A DNA stretch of 64,000 nucleotides from Liolophura sinensis (taxonomy: Eukaryota > Mollusca > Polyplacophora > Chitonida > Chitonidae), in contig NW_027018093.1 of assembly GCF_032854445.1 (NCBI RefSeq), positions 21,473 to 85,472 of the forward strand, read 5' to 3'. Each line of letters begins with the position of its first letter. The stretch's first letter is position 1. The position numbers and the translations under genes were made by a program. The notes under the pieces were generated by a model. The model made no database searches and was not told the origin of the DNA. It saw nothing but the letters and a program-made list of their open reading frames with translations. Of the stretch, positions 51,058 through 63,706 are shown piece by piece.

Positions 51058-54000
51058 GTGCCAAAAGATGCGGAATTGAGCCAGGCATCGGCAGCTGTTG
51101 AAAAATTGAAAATTTCCCTGGTTTCCATGGAGTAAGAGCCGTTGCTACGCACGTGATTATGACATAAATGATCATTCAATTGTCGCTACAGCCAAAAGTA
51201 TTGGTCGGAGAGCAACGCGGATTGCACCATTCGATTTCTCGTCACAAAATACGTCGGATTAGCCTCTTACTAGTAGCACTGGAACAGTTTTTCCACTTTT
51301 GCATTTTTGCCTGGTCTTTTTGTTAATTGAAACCGGCTACACTGTACTCTGTACAATCGCGACTGGTCATTACTATATTCTACTTTTTACTATAAGTTAT
51401 GTGCCCTTCGGTAGCCCAGAAGACGTCAAATCTTTGGGCTAAGCCCATTTAACTCACCCAGCAATTGCCTTACTTCTAAGTGCAAGACAATCTCAATGTC
51501 TTTATCTACGTGTAGAAAAACCACACCATTTGTACATGAAAAACACAAGGTACTTGATACAGTCTGCTGTAAAAAGTACAACTGAACACTGACCCACTTC
51601 AGTAAGGTGCCAAAAGATGTGGAATTGAGCCAGGCATCGGCAGCTGTTGAAAAATTGCAAATATCCCTGGTTTCCATGGAGTAAGAGCCGTTGCTGGGCA
51701 CGTGATTATGACATAAATGATCATTCAATTGTCACTACAGCCAAAAGTATTGGTCGGAGAGCAACGCGGTTTGCACCATTCGATTTCTCGTCACAAAATA
51801 CGTCGGATTAGCCTCTTACCAGCAGCACTGTAACAGTTTTTCCACTTTTGCATTTTTACCTGGCCTTTTTGTTAATTGAAATCGGCTACACTGTACTCTG
51901 TACAATCGCGACTGGTCATTACTATATTCAACTTTTGACGATAAGTTATGTGCCCTTCGGTAGCCCAGAAGACGTCAAATCTTTGGGCTAAGCCCATTTA
52001 ACTCACCCAGCAATTGCCTTACTTCTAAGTCGAAGACAATCTTAATGTCTTTATCTACGTGTAGAAAAACCACACCATTTGTACATGAAAAACACAAGGT
52101 ACTTGATACAGTCTGCTGTAAAAAGTACAACTGAACACTGACCCACTTCAGTAAGATGCCAAAAGATGCGGAATTGAGCCAGGCATCGGCAGCTGTTGAA
52201 AAATTGCAAATTTCCATGGTTTCCATGGAGTAAGAGCCGTTGCTACGCACGTGATTATGACATAAATGATCATTCAATTGTCGCTACAGCCAAAAGTATT
52301 GGTCAGAGAGCAACGCGGTTTGCACCATTCGATTTCTCGTCACAAAATACGTCGGATTAGCCTCTTACCAGCAGCACTGGAACAGTTTTTCCACTTTTGC
52401 ATTTTTACCTGTTCTTTTTGTTAATTGAAATCGGCTACACTGTACTCTGTACAATCGCGACTGGTCATTACTATTTTCAACTTTTGACTATAAGTTATGT
52501 GCCCTTTGGTAGCCCAGAAGACCTGAAATCTTTGGGCTAAGCCCATTTAACTCACCCAGCAATTGCCTTACTTCTAAGTGCAAGACAATCTCAATGTCTT
52601 TATCTACGTGTAGAAAAACCGCACCATTTGTACATGAAAAACACAAGGTACTTGATACAGTCTGCTGTAAAAAGTACAACTGAACACTGACCCACTTCAG
52701 TAAGGTGCCAAAAGATGCGGAATTGAGCCAGGCATCGGCAGCTGTTGAAAAATTGCAAAGTTCCCTGGTTTCCATGGAGTAAGAGCCGTTGCTGGGCACG
52801 TGATTATGACATCAATATTCATTGAATTGTCGCTACAGCCAAAAGTATTGGTCGGAGAACAACGCGGTTTGCACCATTCGATTTCTCGTCACAAAATACG
52901 TCGGATTAGCCTCTTACCAGCAGCACTGGAACAGTTTTTCCACTTTTGCATTTTTACCTGGTCTTTTTTTTAATTGAAATCGGCTACACTGTGCTCTGTA
53001 CAATCGCGACTGGTCATTACTATATTCAACTTTTGACTATAAGTTATGTGCCCTTCGGTAGCCCAGAAGACCTGAAATCTTTGGGCCAAGCCCATTTAAC
53101 TCACCCAGCAATTGTCTTACTTCTAAGTCCAAGACAATCTCAATGTCTTTATCTACGTGTAGAAAATCCAGACCATTTGTACATAAAAAACACAAGGTAC
53201 TTGATACAGTCTGCTGTAAAAAGTACAACTAAACACTGACCCACATTTATAAGATGCCAAAAGATGCGGAATTGGGCTAGGCATCGGCAGCTGTTAAAAA
53301 ATTGCAAATATCCCTGGTTTCCATGGAGTAAGAGCCGTTGCTGGGCACGTGATTATGACATCAATGATCATTGAATTGTCGCTACAGCCAAAAGTATAGG
53401 TCGGAGAGCAACGCGGTTTGCACCATTCCATTTCTCGTCACAAAATACGTCGGATTAGCCTCTTACCAGCAGCACTGGAACAGTTTTTCCACTTTTGCAT
53501 TTTTGCCTGGTCTTTTTGTTAATTGAAATCGGCAACACTGTACTCTGTACAATCGCGACTGGTCATTACTATATTCAACTTTTGACTATAAGTTATGTGC
53601 CCTTCGGTAGCCCAGAAGACGTCAAATCTTTGGGCCAAGCCCATTTAACTCACCCAGCAATTGTCTTACTTCTACGTCCAAGACAATCTCAATGTCTTTA
53701 TCTACGTGTAGAAAAACCACACCATTTGTACATAAAAAACACAAGGTACTTGATACAGTCTGCTGTAAAAAGTACAACTAAACACTGACCCACATTTATA
53801 AGGTGCCAAAAGATGCGGAATTGAGCCAGGCATCGGCAGCTGTTGAAAAATTGCAAATTTCCCTGGTTTCCATGGAGTAAGAGCCGTTGCTGGGCACGTG
53901 ATTATGACATAAATGATCATTCAATTGTCGCTACAGCCAAAAGTATTCGTCGGAGAGCAACGCGGTTTGCACCATTCGATTTCTCGTCACAAAATACGTC

Positions 54001-55450
54001 GGATTAGCCTCTTACCAGCAGCACTGGAACAGTTTTTCCACTTTTGCATTTTTACCTGGTCTTTTTGTTAATTGAAATCGGCTACACTGTACTATGTACA
54101 ATTGCGACTGGTCATTACTATATTCAACTTTTGACTATAAGTTATGTGCCCTTCGGTAGCCCAGAAGACCTGAAATCTTTGGGCTCATCCCATTTAACTC
54201 ACCCAGCAATTGTCTTACTTCTAAGTCCAAGACAATCTCAATGTCTTTATCTACGTGTAGAAAAACCAGACCATTTGTACATAAAAAACAAAAGGTACTT
54301 GATACAGTCTGCTGTAAAAAGTACAACTGAACACTGACCCACTTCAGTAAGGTGCCAAAAGATGCAAAATTGAGTCAGGCATCGGCAGCTGTTGAAAAAT
54401 TGCAAATTTCCCTGGTTTCCATGGAGTAAGAGCCGTTGCTGTGCACGTGATTATGATATAAATGATCATTCAATTGTCACTACAGCCAAAAGTATTGGTC
54501 GGAGAGCAACGCGGATTGCACCATTCGATTTCTCGTTACAAAATACGTCGGATTAGCCTCTTACCAGCAGCACTGGAACAATTTTTCCAATTTTGCATTT
54601 TTGCCTGGTCTTTTTGTTAAATGAAATCGGCTACACTGTACTATGTACCATCGCGACTGGTCATTACTATATTCAACTTTTGACTATATGTTATGTGCCC
54701 TTCGGTAGCCCAGAAGACGTCAAATCTTTGGGCTAAGCCCATTTAACTCACCCAGCAATTGTCTTACTTCTAAGTCCAAGACAATCTCAATGTCTTTATC
54801 TACGTGTAGAAAAACCAGACCATTTGTACATAAAAAACAAAAGGTACTTGATACAGTCTGCTGTAAAAAGTACAACTGAACACTGACCCACTTCAGTAAG
54901 GTGCCAAAAGATGCAAAATTGAGCCAGGCATCGGCAGCTGTTGAAAAATTGCAAATTTCCCTGGTTTCCATGGAGTAAGAGCCGTTGCTGTGCACGTGAT
55001 TATGATATAAATGATCATTCAATTGTCACTACAGCCAAAAGTATTGGTCGGAGAGCAACGCGGATTGCACCATTCGATTTCTCGTTACAAAATACGTCGG
55101 ATTAGCCTCTTACCAGCAGCACTGGAACAATTTTTCCAATTTTGCATTTTTGCCTGGTCTTTTTGTTAAATGAAATCGGCTACACTGTACTATGTACCAT
55201 CGCGACTGGTCATTACTATATTCAACTTTTGACTATATGTTATGTGCCCTTCGGTAGCCCAGAAGACGTCAAATCTTTGGGCTAAGCCCATTTAACTCAC
55301 CCAGCAATTGCCTTACTTCTAAATCGAACACAATCTCAATGTCTTTATCTACGTGTAGAAAAACCGCACCATTTGTACATAAAAAAACACAAAGTACTAG
55401 ATACAGTCTGCTGTAAAAAGTACAACTGAACACTGACCCACATCAATAAG
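51058..55450. repeat. Monomers M94-M101, regular 549-bp units
   Basis: Monomers start at 51058, 51607, 52156, 52705, 53254, 53803, 54352 and 54901, spaced at 549 apart from the last step. They mix several subfamilies. M96 carries TTTCCATGGTTTCCATGG like M65, M70 and M79, and M96-M97 carry CATTACTATTTTCAAC and GGAGAACAACGCGG like M72-M73. The final 60 bases or so of M101 already have the right-hand family form (CACAAAGTACTAGATAC from about 55390, CACATCAATAAG), so the family boundary falls at about 55.38 kb. Confidence 0.8.
54189..55310. repeat. Single-monomer tandem duplication (M100/M101)
   Basis: Two adjacent units share variants seen nowhere else in the window: GATGCAAAATTGAG, GATTATGATATAAATG and GTTAAATGAAATCGG. 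ACAAAAGGTACTTG at their left also recurs. The only difference I see between them is GAGTCAGG versus GAGCCAGG (near 54374/54923). This is the smallest-scale example in the window of one-unit amplification. Confidence 0.85.
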
Positions 55451-57254
55451 GTGCCTAAAGATGCGGAATTGGGCCAGGCATCGGCAGCTGTTTAAAAAAT
55501 TGCTAATTTCCCTGGTTTCCATGGAGTAAGAACCGTTGTTAGGCACGTAATTTTGCCATCAATGATCATTCAATTGTCGCTACAGCCAAAAGCATTGGTC
55601 GGAGACCAACGCGGTTTGCACCATTCGATTTCTCGTCAAAAAATACGTCGGATTAGCCTCTTACCAGCAGCACTGGAACAGTTTTTCCACTTTTGCATTT
55701 TTGCCTGGTCTTTTTGTTAATTGAAATCGGCTACACTGTACTATGTACCATCGCGACTAGTTATTACTATATTCAACTTTTGACTATAAGTTATGTGGCC
55801 TTCGGTAGCCCAGAAGACGTCAAATCTTTGGGCTAAACCCATTTAACTCACCCAGCAATTGTCTTACTTCTAAGTCCAAGACAATCTCAATGTCTTTATC
55901 TACGTGCAGAAAAACCACACCATTTGTACATAAAAAACACAAAGTACTAGATACAGTGTGCTGTAAAAAGTACAATTGAACACTGACCCACATCAATAAG
56001 GTGCCAAAAGATGCGGAATTGGGCCAGGCATCGGCAGCTGTTTAAAAAATTGCAAATTTCCCTGGTTTCCATGCAGTAAGAGGCGTTTCTAGGCACGTGA
56101 TGTTGTCATCAATGATCATTCAATTGTCGCTACAGCCAAAAGTATTGGTTGGAGAGCAACGCGGTTTGCACCATTCGATTTCTCGTCAAAAAATACGTCG
56201 GATTAGCCTCTTACCAGCAGCACTGGAACAGTTTTTCCACTTTTGCATTTTTGCCTGGTCTTTTTGTTAATTGAAATCGGCTACACTGTACTATGTACCA
56301 TTGCGACTGGTCATTACTATATTCAACTTTTGACTATAAGTTATGTGCCCTTCGGTAGCCCAGAAGACGTCAAATCTTTGGGCTAAGCCCATTTAACTCA
56401 CCCAGCAATTGTCTTACTTCTAAGTCCAAGACAATCTCAATGTCTTTATCTACGTGTAGAAAAACCACAGCATTTGTACATAAAAAACACAAAGTACTAG
56501 ATACAGTGTGCTGTAAAAAGTACAATTGAACACTGACCCACATCAATAAGGTGCCAAAAGATGCGGAATTGGGCCAGGCATCGGCAGCTGTTTAAAAAAT
56601 TGCAAATTTCCCTGGTTTCCATGGAGTAAGAGCCGTTTCTAGGCAAGTGATGTTGTCATCAATGATCATTCAATTGTCGCTACAGCCAAAAGTATTGGTC
56701 GGAGAACAACGCGGTTTGCACCATTCGATTTCTCGTCACAAAATACGTCGGATTAGCCTCTTACCAGCAGCACTGGAACAGTTTTTCCACTTTTGCATTT
56801 TTGCCTTGTCTTTTTGTTAATTGAAATCGGCTATACTGTACTATGTACCATCGCGACTGGTCATTACTATATTCAACTTTTGACTATAAGTTATGTGCCC
56901 TTCGGTAGCCCAGAAGATGTCAAATCTTTGGGCTAAGCCCATTTAACTCATCCAGCAATTGTCTTACTTCTAAATCCAAGACAATCTCAATGTCTTTATC
57001 TACGTGTAGAAAAACCACACCATTTGTACATAAAAAACACAAAGTACTAGATACAGTGTGCTGTAAAAAGTACAATTGAACACTGACCCACATCAATAAG
57101 GTGCCAAAAGATGCGGAATTGGGCCAGGCATCGGCAGTTGTTTAAAAAATTGCAAATTTCCCTGGTTTCCATGGAGTAAGAGCCGTTTCTAGGCACGTGA
57201 TGTTGTCATCAATGATCATTCAATTGTCGCTACAGCCAAAAGTATTGGTCGAAG

Positions 57255-59460
57255 AGCAACGCGGTTTGCACCATTCGATTTCTCGTCACAAAATACGTCG
57301 GATTAGCCTCTTACCAGCAGCACTGGAACAGTTTTTCCACTTTTGCATTTTTGCCTGGTCTTTTTGTTAATTGAAATCGGCTACACTGTACTATGTACCA
57401 TCGCGACTGGTCATTACTATATTCAACTTTTGACTATAAGTTATGTGCCCTTCGGTAGCCCAGAAGACGTCAAATCTTTGGGCTAAGCCCATTTAACTCA
57501 TCCAGCAATTGTCTTACTTCTAAATCCAAGACAATCTCAATGTCTTTATCTACGTGTAGAAAAACCACACCATTTGTACATAAAAAACACAAAGTATTAG
57601 ATACAGTCTGCTGTAAAAAGTACAATTGAACACTGACCCACATCAATATGGTGCCAAAAGATGCGGAATTGGGCCAGGCATCGGCAGCTGTTTAAAAAAT
57701 TGCAAATTTCCCTGGTTTCCATGGAGTAAGAGGCGTTTCTAGGCACGTGATGTTGTCATCAATGATCATTCAATTGTCGCTACAGCCAAAAGTATTGGTC
57801 GGAGAGCAACGCGGTTTGCACCATTCGATTTCTCGTCAAAAAATACGTCGGATTAGCCTCTTACCAGCAGCACTGGAACAGTTTTTCCACTTTTGCATTT
57901 TTGCCTGGTCTTTTTGTTAATTGAAATCGGCTACACTGTACTATGTACCATCGCGACTGGTCATTACTATATTCAACTTTTGACTATAAGTTATGTGCCC
58001 TTTGGTAGCCCAGAAGACGTCAAATCTTTGGGCTCAGCCCATTTAACTCACCCAGCAATTGTCTTAATTCTAAGTCCAAGACAATCTCAATGTCTTTATC
58101 TACGTGTAGAAAAACCACACCATTTGTACATAAAAAAACACAAAGTACTAGATACAGTGTGCTGTAAAAAGTATAATTGAACACTGAACCACATCAATAA
58201 GGTGCCAAAAGATGCGGAATTGGGCCAGGCATCGGCAGCTGTTTAAAAAATTGCAATTTTCCTTGGTTTCCATGGAGTAAGAGCCGTTTCTAGGCAAGTG
58301 ATGTTGTCATCAATGATCATTCAATTGTCGCTACAGCCAAATGTATTGGTCGGAGAGCAACGCGGTTTGCACCATTCGATTTCTCGTCAAAAAATACGTC
58401 GGATTAGCCTCTTACCAGCAGCACTGGAACAGTTTTTCCACTTTTGCATTTTTGCCTGGTCTTTTTGTTAATTGAAATCGGCTACACTGTACTATGTACC
58501 ATAGCGACTGGTCATTACTATATTCAACTTTTGACTATAAGTTATGTGCCCTTCGGTACCCCAGAAGACGTCAAATCTTTGGGCTCAGGCCATTTAACTC
58601 ATCCAGCAATTGTCTTACTTCTAAGTCCAAGACAGTCTCAATGTCTCTATCTACGTGTAGAAAAACCACACCATTTGTACATAAAAAACACAAAGTACTA
58701 GATTACAGTGTGCTGTAAAAAGTACAATTGAACACTGACCCACATCAATAAGGTGCCAAAAGATGCGGAATTGGGCCAGGCATCGGCAGCTGTTTAAAAA
58801 ATTGCAAATTTCCCTGGTTTCCATGGAGTAAGAGCCGTTTCTAGGCAAATGATGTTGTCATCAATGATCATTCAATTGTCGCTACAGCCAAAAGTATTGG
58901 TCGGAGAGCAACGCGGTTTGCACCATTCGATTTCTCGTCAAAAAATACGTCGGATTAGCTCCTTACCAACAGCACTGGAACAGTTTTTCCACTTTTGCAT
59001 TTTTGCTTGTCTTTTTGTTAATTGAAATCGGCTACACTGTACTATGTACCATCGCGACTAGTCATTACTATATTCAACTTTTGACTATAAGTTATGTGCC
59101 CTTCGGTAGCCCAGAAGACGTCAAATCTTTGGGCTAAGCCCATTTAACTCATCCAGCAATTGTCGTACTTCTAAGTCCAAGACAATCTCAATGTCTTTAT
59201 CTACGTGTAGAAAAACCAGACCATTTGTACATAAAAAACACAAAGTACTAGATACAGTCTGCTGTAAAAAGTACAATTGAAACACTGACCCACATCAATA
59301 AGGTGCCAAAAGATGCGGGAATTGGGCCAGGCATCGGCAGCTGTTTAAAAAATTGCAAATTTCCCTGGTTTCCATGGAGTATTAGCCGTTGCTAGGCACG
59401 TGATTTAGTCATCAATGATCATTCAATTGTCGCTACAGCCAAAAGTATTGGTCCGGAGAG
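57255..59460. repeat. Tetramer duplication, first copy
   Basis: This is about four monomers (late M105 to early M109). It shares private variants with the next copy: GGGCTCAGCCC near 58030, TTAATTCTAAG near 58065, TGAACCACATC near 58185, CAAATGTATTGG near 58338, GGTACCCCAG near 58555, GGGCTCAGGCC near 58580, AGGCAAATGATG near 58842, TAGCTCCTTACCAAC near 58956 and ATTGTCGTACTTC near 59158. The ends are approximate. Confidence 0.85.
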
Positions 59461-61690
59461 CAACGCGGTTTGCACCATTCGATTTCTCGTCACAAAATAC
59501 GTCGGATTAGCCTCTTACCAGCAGCACTGGAACAGTTTTTCCACTTTTGCATTTTTGCCTGGTCTTTTTGTTAATTGAAATCGGCTACACTGTACTATGT
59601 ACCATCGCGACTGGTCATTACTATATTCAACTTTTGACTATAAGTTATGTGCCCTTCGGTAGCCCCAGAAGACGTCAAATCTTTGGGCTAAGCCCATTTA
59701 ACTCATCCAGCAATTGTCTTAACTTCTAAATCCAAGACAATCTCAATGTCTTTATCTACGTGTAGAAAAAACCACACCATTTGTACATAAAAAACACAAA
59801 GTATTAGATACAGTCTGCTGTAAAAAGTACAATTGAACACTGACCCACATCAATATGGTGCCAAAAGATGCGGAATTGGGCCAGGCATCGGCAGCTGTTT
59901 AAAAATTGCAAATTTCCCTGGTTTCCATGGAGTAAGAGGCGTTTCTAGGCACGTGATGTTGTCATCAATGATCATTCAATTGTCGCTACAGCCAAAAGTA
60001 TTGGTCGGAGAGCAACGCGGTTTGCACCATTCGATTTCTCGTCAAAAAAATACGTCGGATTAGCCTCTTACCAGCAGCACTGGAACAGTTTTTCCACTTT
60101 TGCATTTTTGCCTGGTCTTTTTGTTAATTGAAATCGGCTACACTGTACTATGTACCATCGCGACTGGTCATTACTATATTCAACTTTTGACTATAAGTTA
60201 TGTGCCCTTTGGTAGCCCAGAAGACGTCAAATCTTTGGGCTCAGCCCATTTAACTCACCCAGCAATTGTCTTAATTCTAAGTCCAAGACAATCTCAATGT
60301 CTTTATCTACGTGTAGAAAAACCACACCATTTGTACATAAAAAACACAAAGTACTAGATACAGTGTGCTGTAAAAAGTATAATTGAACACTGAACCACAT
60401 CAATAAGGTGCCAAAAGATGCGGAATTGGGCCAGGCATCGGCAGCTGTTAAAAAATTGCAATTTTCCTTGGTTTCCATGGAGTAAGAGCCGTTTCTAGGC
60501 AAGTGATGTTGTCATCAATGATCATTCAATTGTCGCTACAGCCAAATGTATTGGTCGGAGAGCAACGCGGTTTGCACCATTCGATTTCTCGTCAAAAAAT
60601 ACGTCGGATTAGCCTCTTACCAGCAGCACTGGAACAGTTTTTCCACTTTTGCATTTTTGCCTGGTCTTTTTGTTAATTGAAATCGGCTACACTGTACTAT
60701 GTACCATAGCGACTGGTCATTACTATATTCAACTTTTGACTATAAGTTATGTGCCCTTCGGTACCCCAGAAGACGTCAAATCTTTGGGCTCAGGCCATTT
60801 AACTCATCCAGCAATTGTCTTACTTCTAAGTCCAAGACAGTCTCAATGTCTCTATCTACGTGTAGAAAAACCACACCATTTGTACATAAAAAACACAAAG
60901 TACTAGATACAGTGTGCTGTAAAAAGTACAATTGAACACTGACCCACATCAATAAGGTGCCAAAAGATGCGGAATTGGGCCAGGCATCGGCAGCTGTTTA
61001 AAAAATTGCAAATTTCCCTGGTTTCCATGGAGTAAGAGCCGTTTCTAGGCAAATGATGTTGTCCATCAATGATCATTCAATTGTCGCTACAGCCAAAAGT
61101 ATTGGTCGGAGAGCAACGCGGTTTGCACCATTCGATTTCTCGTCAAAAAATACGTCGGATTAGCTCCTTACCAACAGCACTGGAACAGTTTTTCCACTTT
61201 TGCATTTTTGCCTTGTCTTTTTGTTAATTGAAATCGGCTACACTGTACTATGTACCATCGCGACTAGTCATTACTATATTCAACTTTTGACTATAAGTTA
61301 TGTGCCCTTCGGTAGCCCAGAAGACGTCAAATCTTTGGGCTAAGCCCATTTAACTCATCCAGCAATTGTCGTACTTCTAAGTCCAAGACAATCTCAATGT
61401 CTTTATCTACGTGTAGAAAAACCAGACCATTTGTACATAAAAAACACAAAGTACTAGATACAGTCTGCTGTAAAAAGTACAATTGAACACTGACCCACAG
61501 AAATAAGGTGCCAAAAGATGCGGAATTGGGCCAGGCATCGGCAGCTGTTTAAAAAATTGCAAATTTCCCTGGTTTCCATGGAGTATAAGCCGTTGCTAGG
61601 CACGTGATTTAGTCATCAATGATCATTCAATTGTCGCTACAGCCAAAAGTATTGGTCGGAGAGCAACGCGGTTTGCACCATTCGATTTCT
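59461..61690. repeat. Tetramer duplication, second copy
   Basis: It repeats the first copy at an offset of 2205-2207 bp. The offset exceeds four exact units because several single-base insertions lie near the junction (59277-59766). The shared private variants recur near 60237, 60272, 60392, 60544, 60761, 60786, 61047, 61160 and 61367. The right limit is set by CGTCAAAAAATACG (about 61690) against CGTCACAAAATACG in M109. Confidence 0.85.
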
Positions 61691-63706
61691 CGTCAAAAAA
61701 TACGTCGGATTAGCCTCTTACCAGCAGCACTGGAACAGTTTTTCCACTTTTGCATTTTTGCCTGGTCTTTTTGTTAATTGAAATCGGCTACACTGTACTA
61801 TGTACCATCGCGACTGGTCATTACTATATTCAACTTTTGACTATAAGTTATGTGCCCTTCGGTAGCCCAGAAGACGTCAAATTTTTGGGCTAAGCCCATT
61901 TAACTCATCCAGCGATTGTCTTACTTCTAAGTCCAAGACAATCTCAATGTCTTTATCTACGTGTAGAAAAACCACACCATTTGTACATAAAAAACACAAG
62001 GTACTAGATACAGTGTGCTGTAAAAAGTACAATTGAACACTGACCCACATCAATAAGGTGCCAAAAGATGCGGAATTGGGCCAGGCATCGGCAGCTGTTT
62101 AAAAAATTGCAAATTTCCCTGGTTTCCATGGAGTATTAGCCGTTGCTAGGCACGTGATTTAGTCATCAATGATCATTCAATTGTCGCTACAGCCAAAAGT
62201 ATTGGTCGGAGAGCAACGCGGTTTGCACCATTCGATTTCTCGTCACAAAATACCTCGGAATAGCCTCTTGCCAGCAGCACTGGAACAGTTTTTTCCACTT
62301 TTGCATTTTTGCCTGGTCTTTTTGTTAATTGAAATCGGCTACACTGTACTATGTACAATCGCGACTGGTCATTACTATATTCAACTTTTGAGTATAAGTT
62401 ATGTGCCCTTTGGTAGCCCAGAAGACGTCAAATCTTTGGGCTCAGCCCATTTAACTCATCCAGCAATTGTCTTTTTTCTAGGTCGAAGACAATCTCAATG
62501 TCTATATCTACGTGTAGAAAAACCACACCATTTGTACATAAAAACACAAAGTACTAGATACAGTGTGCTGTAAAAAGTACAATTGAACACTGACCCACAT
62601 CAATAAGGTGCCAAAAGATGCGGAATTGGGCCAGGCATCGGCAGCTGTTTAAAAAATTGCAAATTTCCCTGGTTTCCATGGAGTATAAGAAGTTGCTAGG
62701 CACGTGATTTAGTCATCAATGATCATTCAATTGTCGCTACAGCCAAAAGTATTGGTCGGATAGCAACGCGGTTTGAACCATTCGATTTCTCGTCACAAAA
62801 TACGTCGGATTAGCCTCTTACCAGCAGCACTGGAACAGTTTTTCCACTTTTGCATTTTTGCCTGGTCTTTTTGTTAATTGAAATCGGCTACACTGTACTA
62901 TGTACCATCGCGACTAGTCATTACTATATTCAACTTTTGACTATATGTTATGTGCCCTTTGGTAGCCCAGAAGACGTCAAATCTTTGGGCTAAGCCCATT
63001 TAACTCACCCAGCAATTGTCTTACTTCTAAGTCCAAGACAATCTCAATGTCTTTATCTACGTGTAGAAAAACCACACCATTTGTATATAAAAAACACAAA
63101 GTACTAGATACAGTCTGCTGTAAAAAGTACAATTGAACACTGACCCACATCAATAAGGTGCCAAAAGATGCGGAATTAGGCCAGGCAACGGCAGCTGTTT
63201 AAAAAATTGCAAGTTTCCCTGGTTTCCATGGAGTAAGAGCCGTTTCTAGGCACGTGATTTAGTCATCAATGATCATTCAATTGTCGCTACAGCCAAAAGT
63301 ATTGGTCGGAGAGCAACGCGGTTTCCACCATTCGATTTCTCGTCACAAAATACGTCGGAATAGCCTCTTACCAGCAGCACTGGAACAGTTTTTCCACTTT
63401 TGCATTTTTGCCTGCTCTTTTTGTTAATTGAAATTGGCTACACTGTACTATGTACCATCGCGACTGGTCATTACTATATTCAACTTTTGACTATAAGTTA
63501 TGTGCCCTTCGGTAGCCCAGAAGACGTCAAATCTTTGGGCTAAGCCCATTTAACTCATCCAGCAATTGTCTTTTTTCTAGGTCGAAGACAATCTCAATGT
63601 CTATATCTACGTGTAGAAAAACCACACCATTTGTACATAAAAACACAAAGTACTAGATACAGTGTGCTGTAAAAAGTACAATTGAACACTGACCCACATC
63701 AATAAG

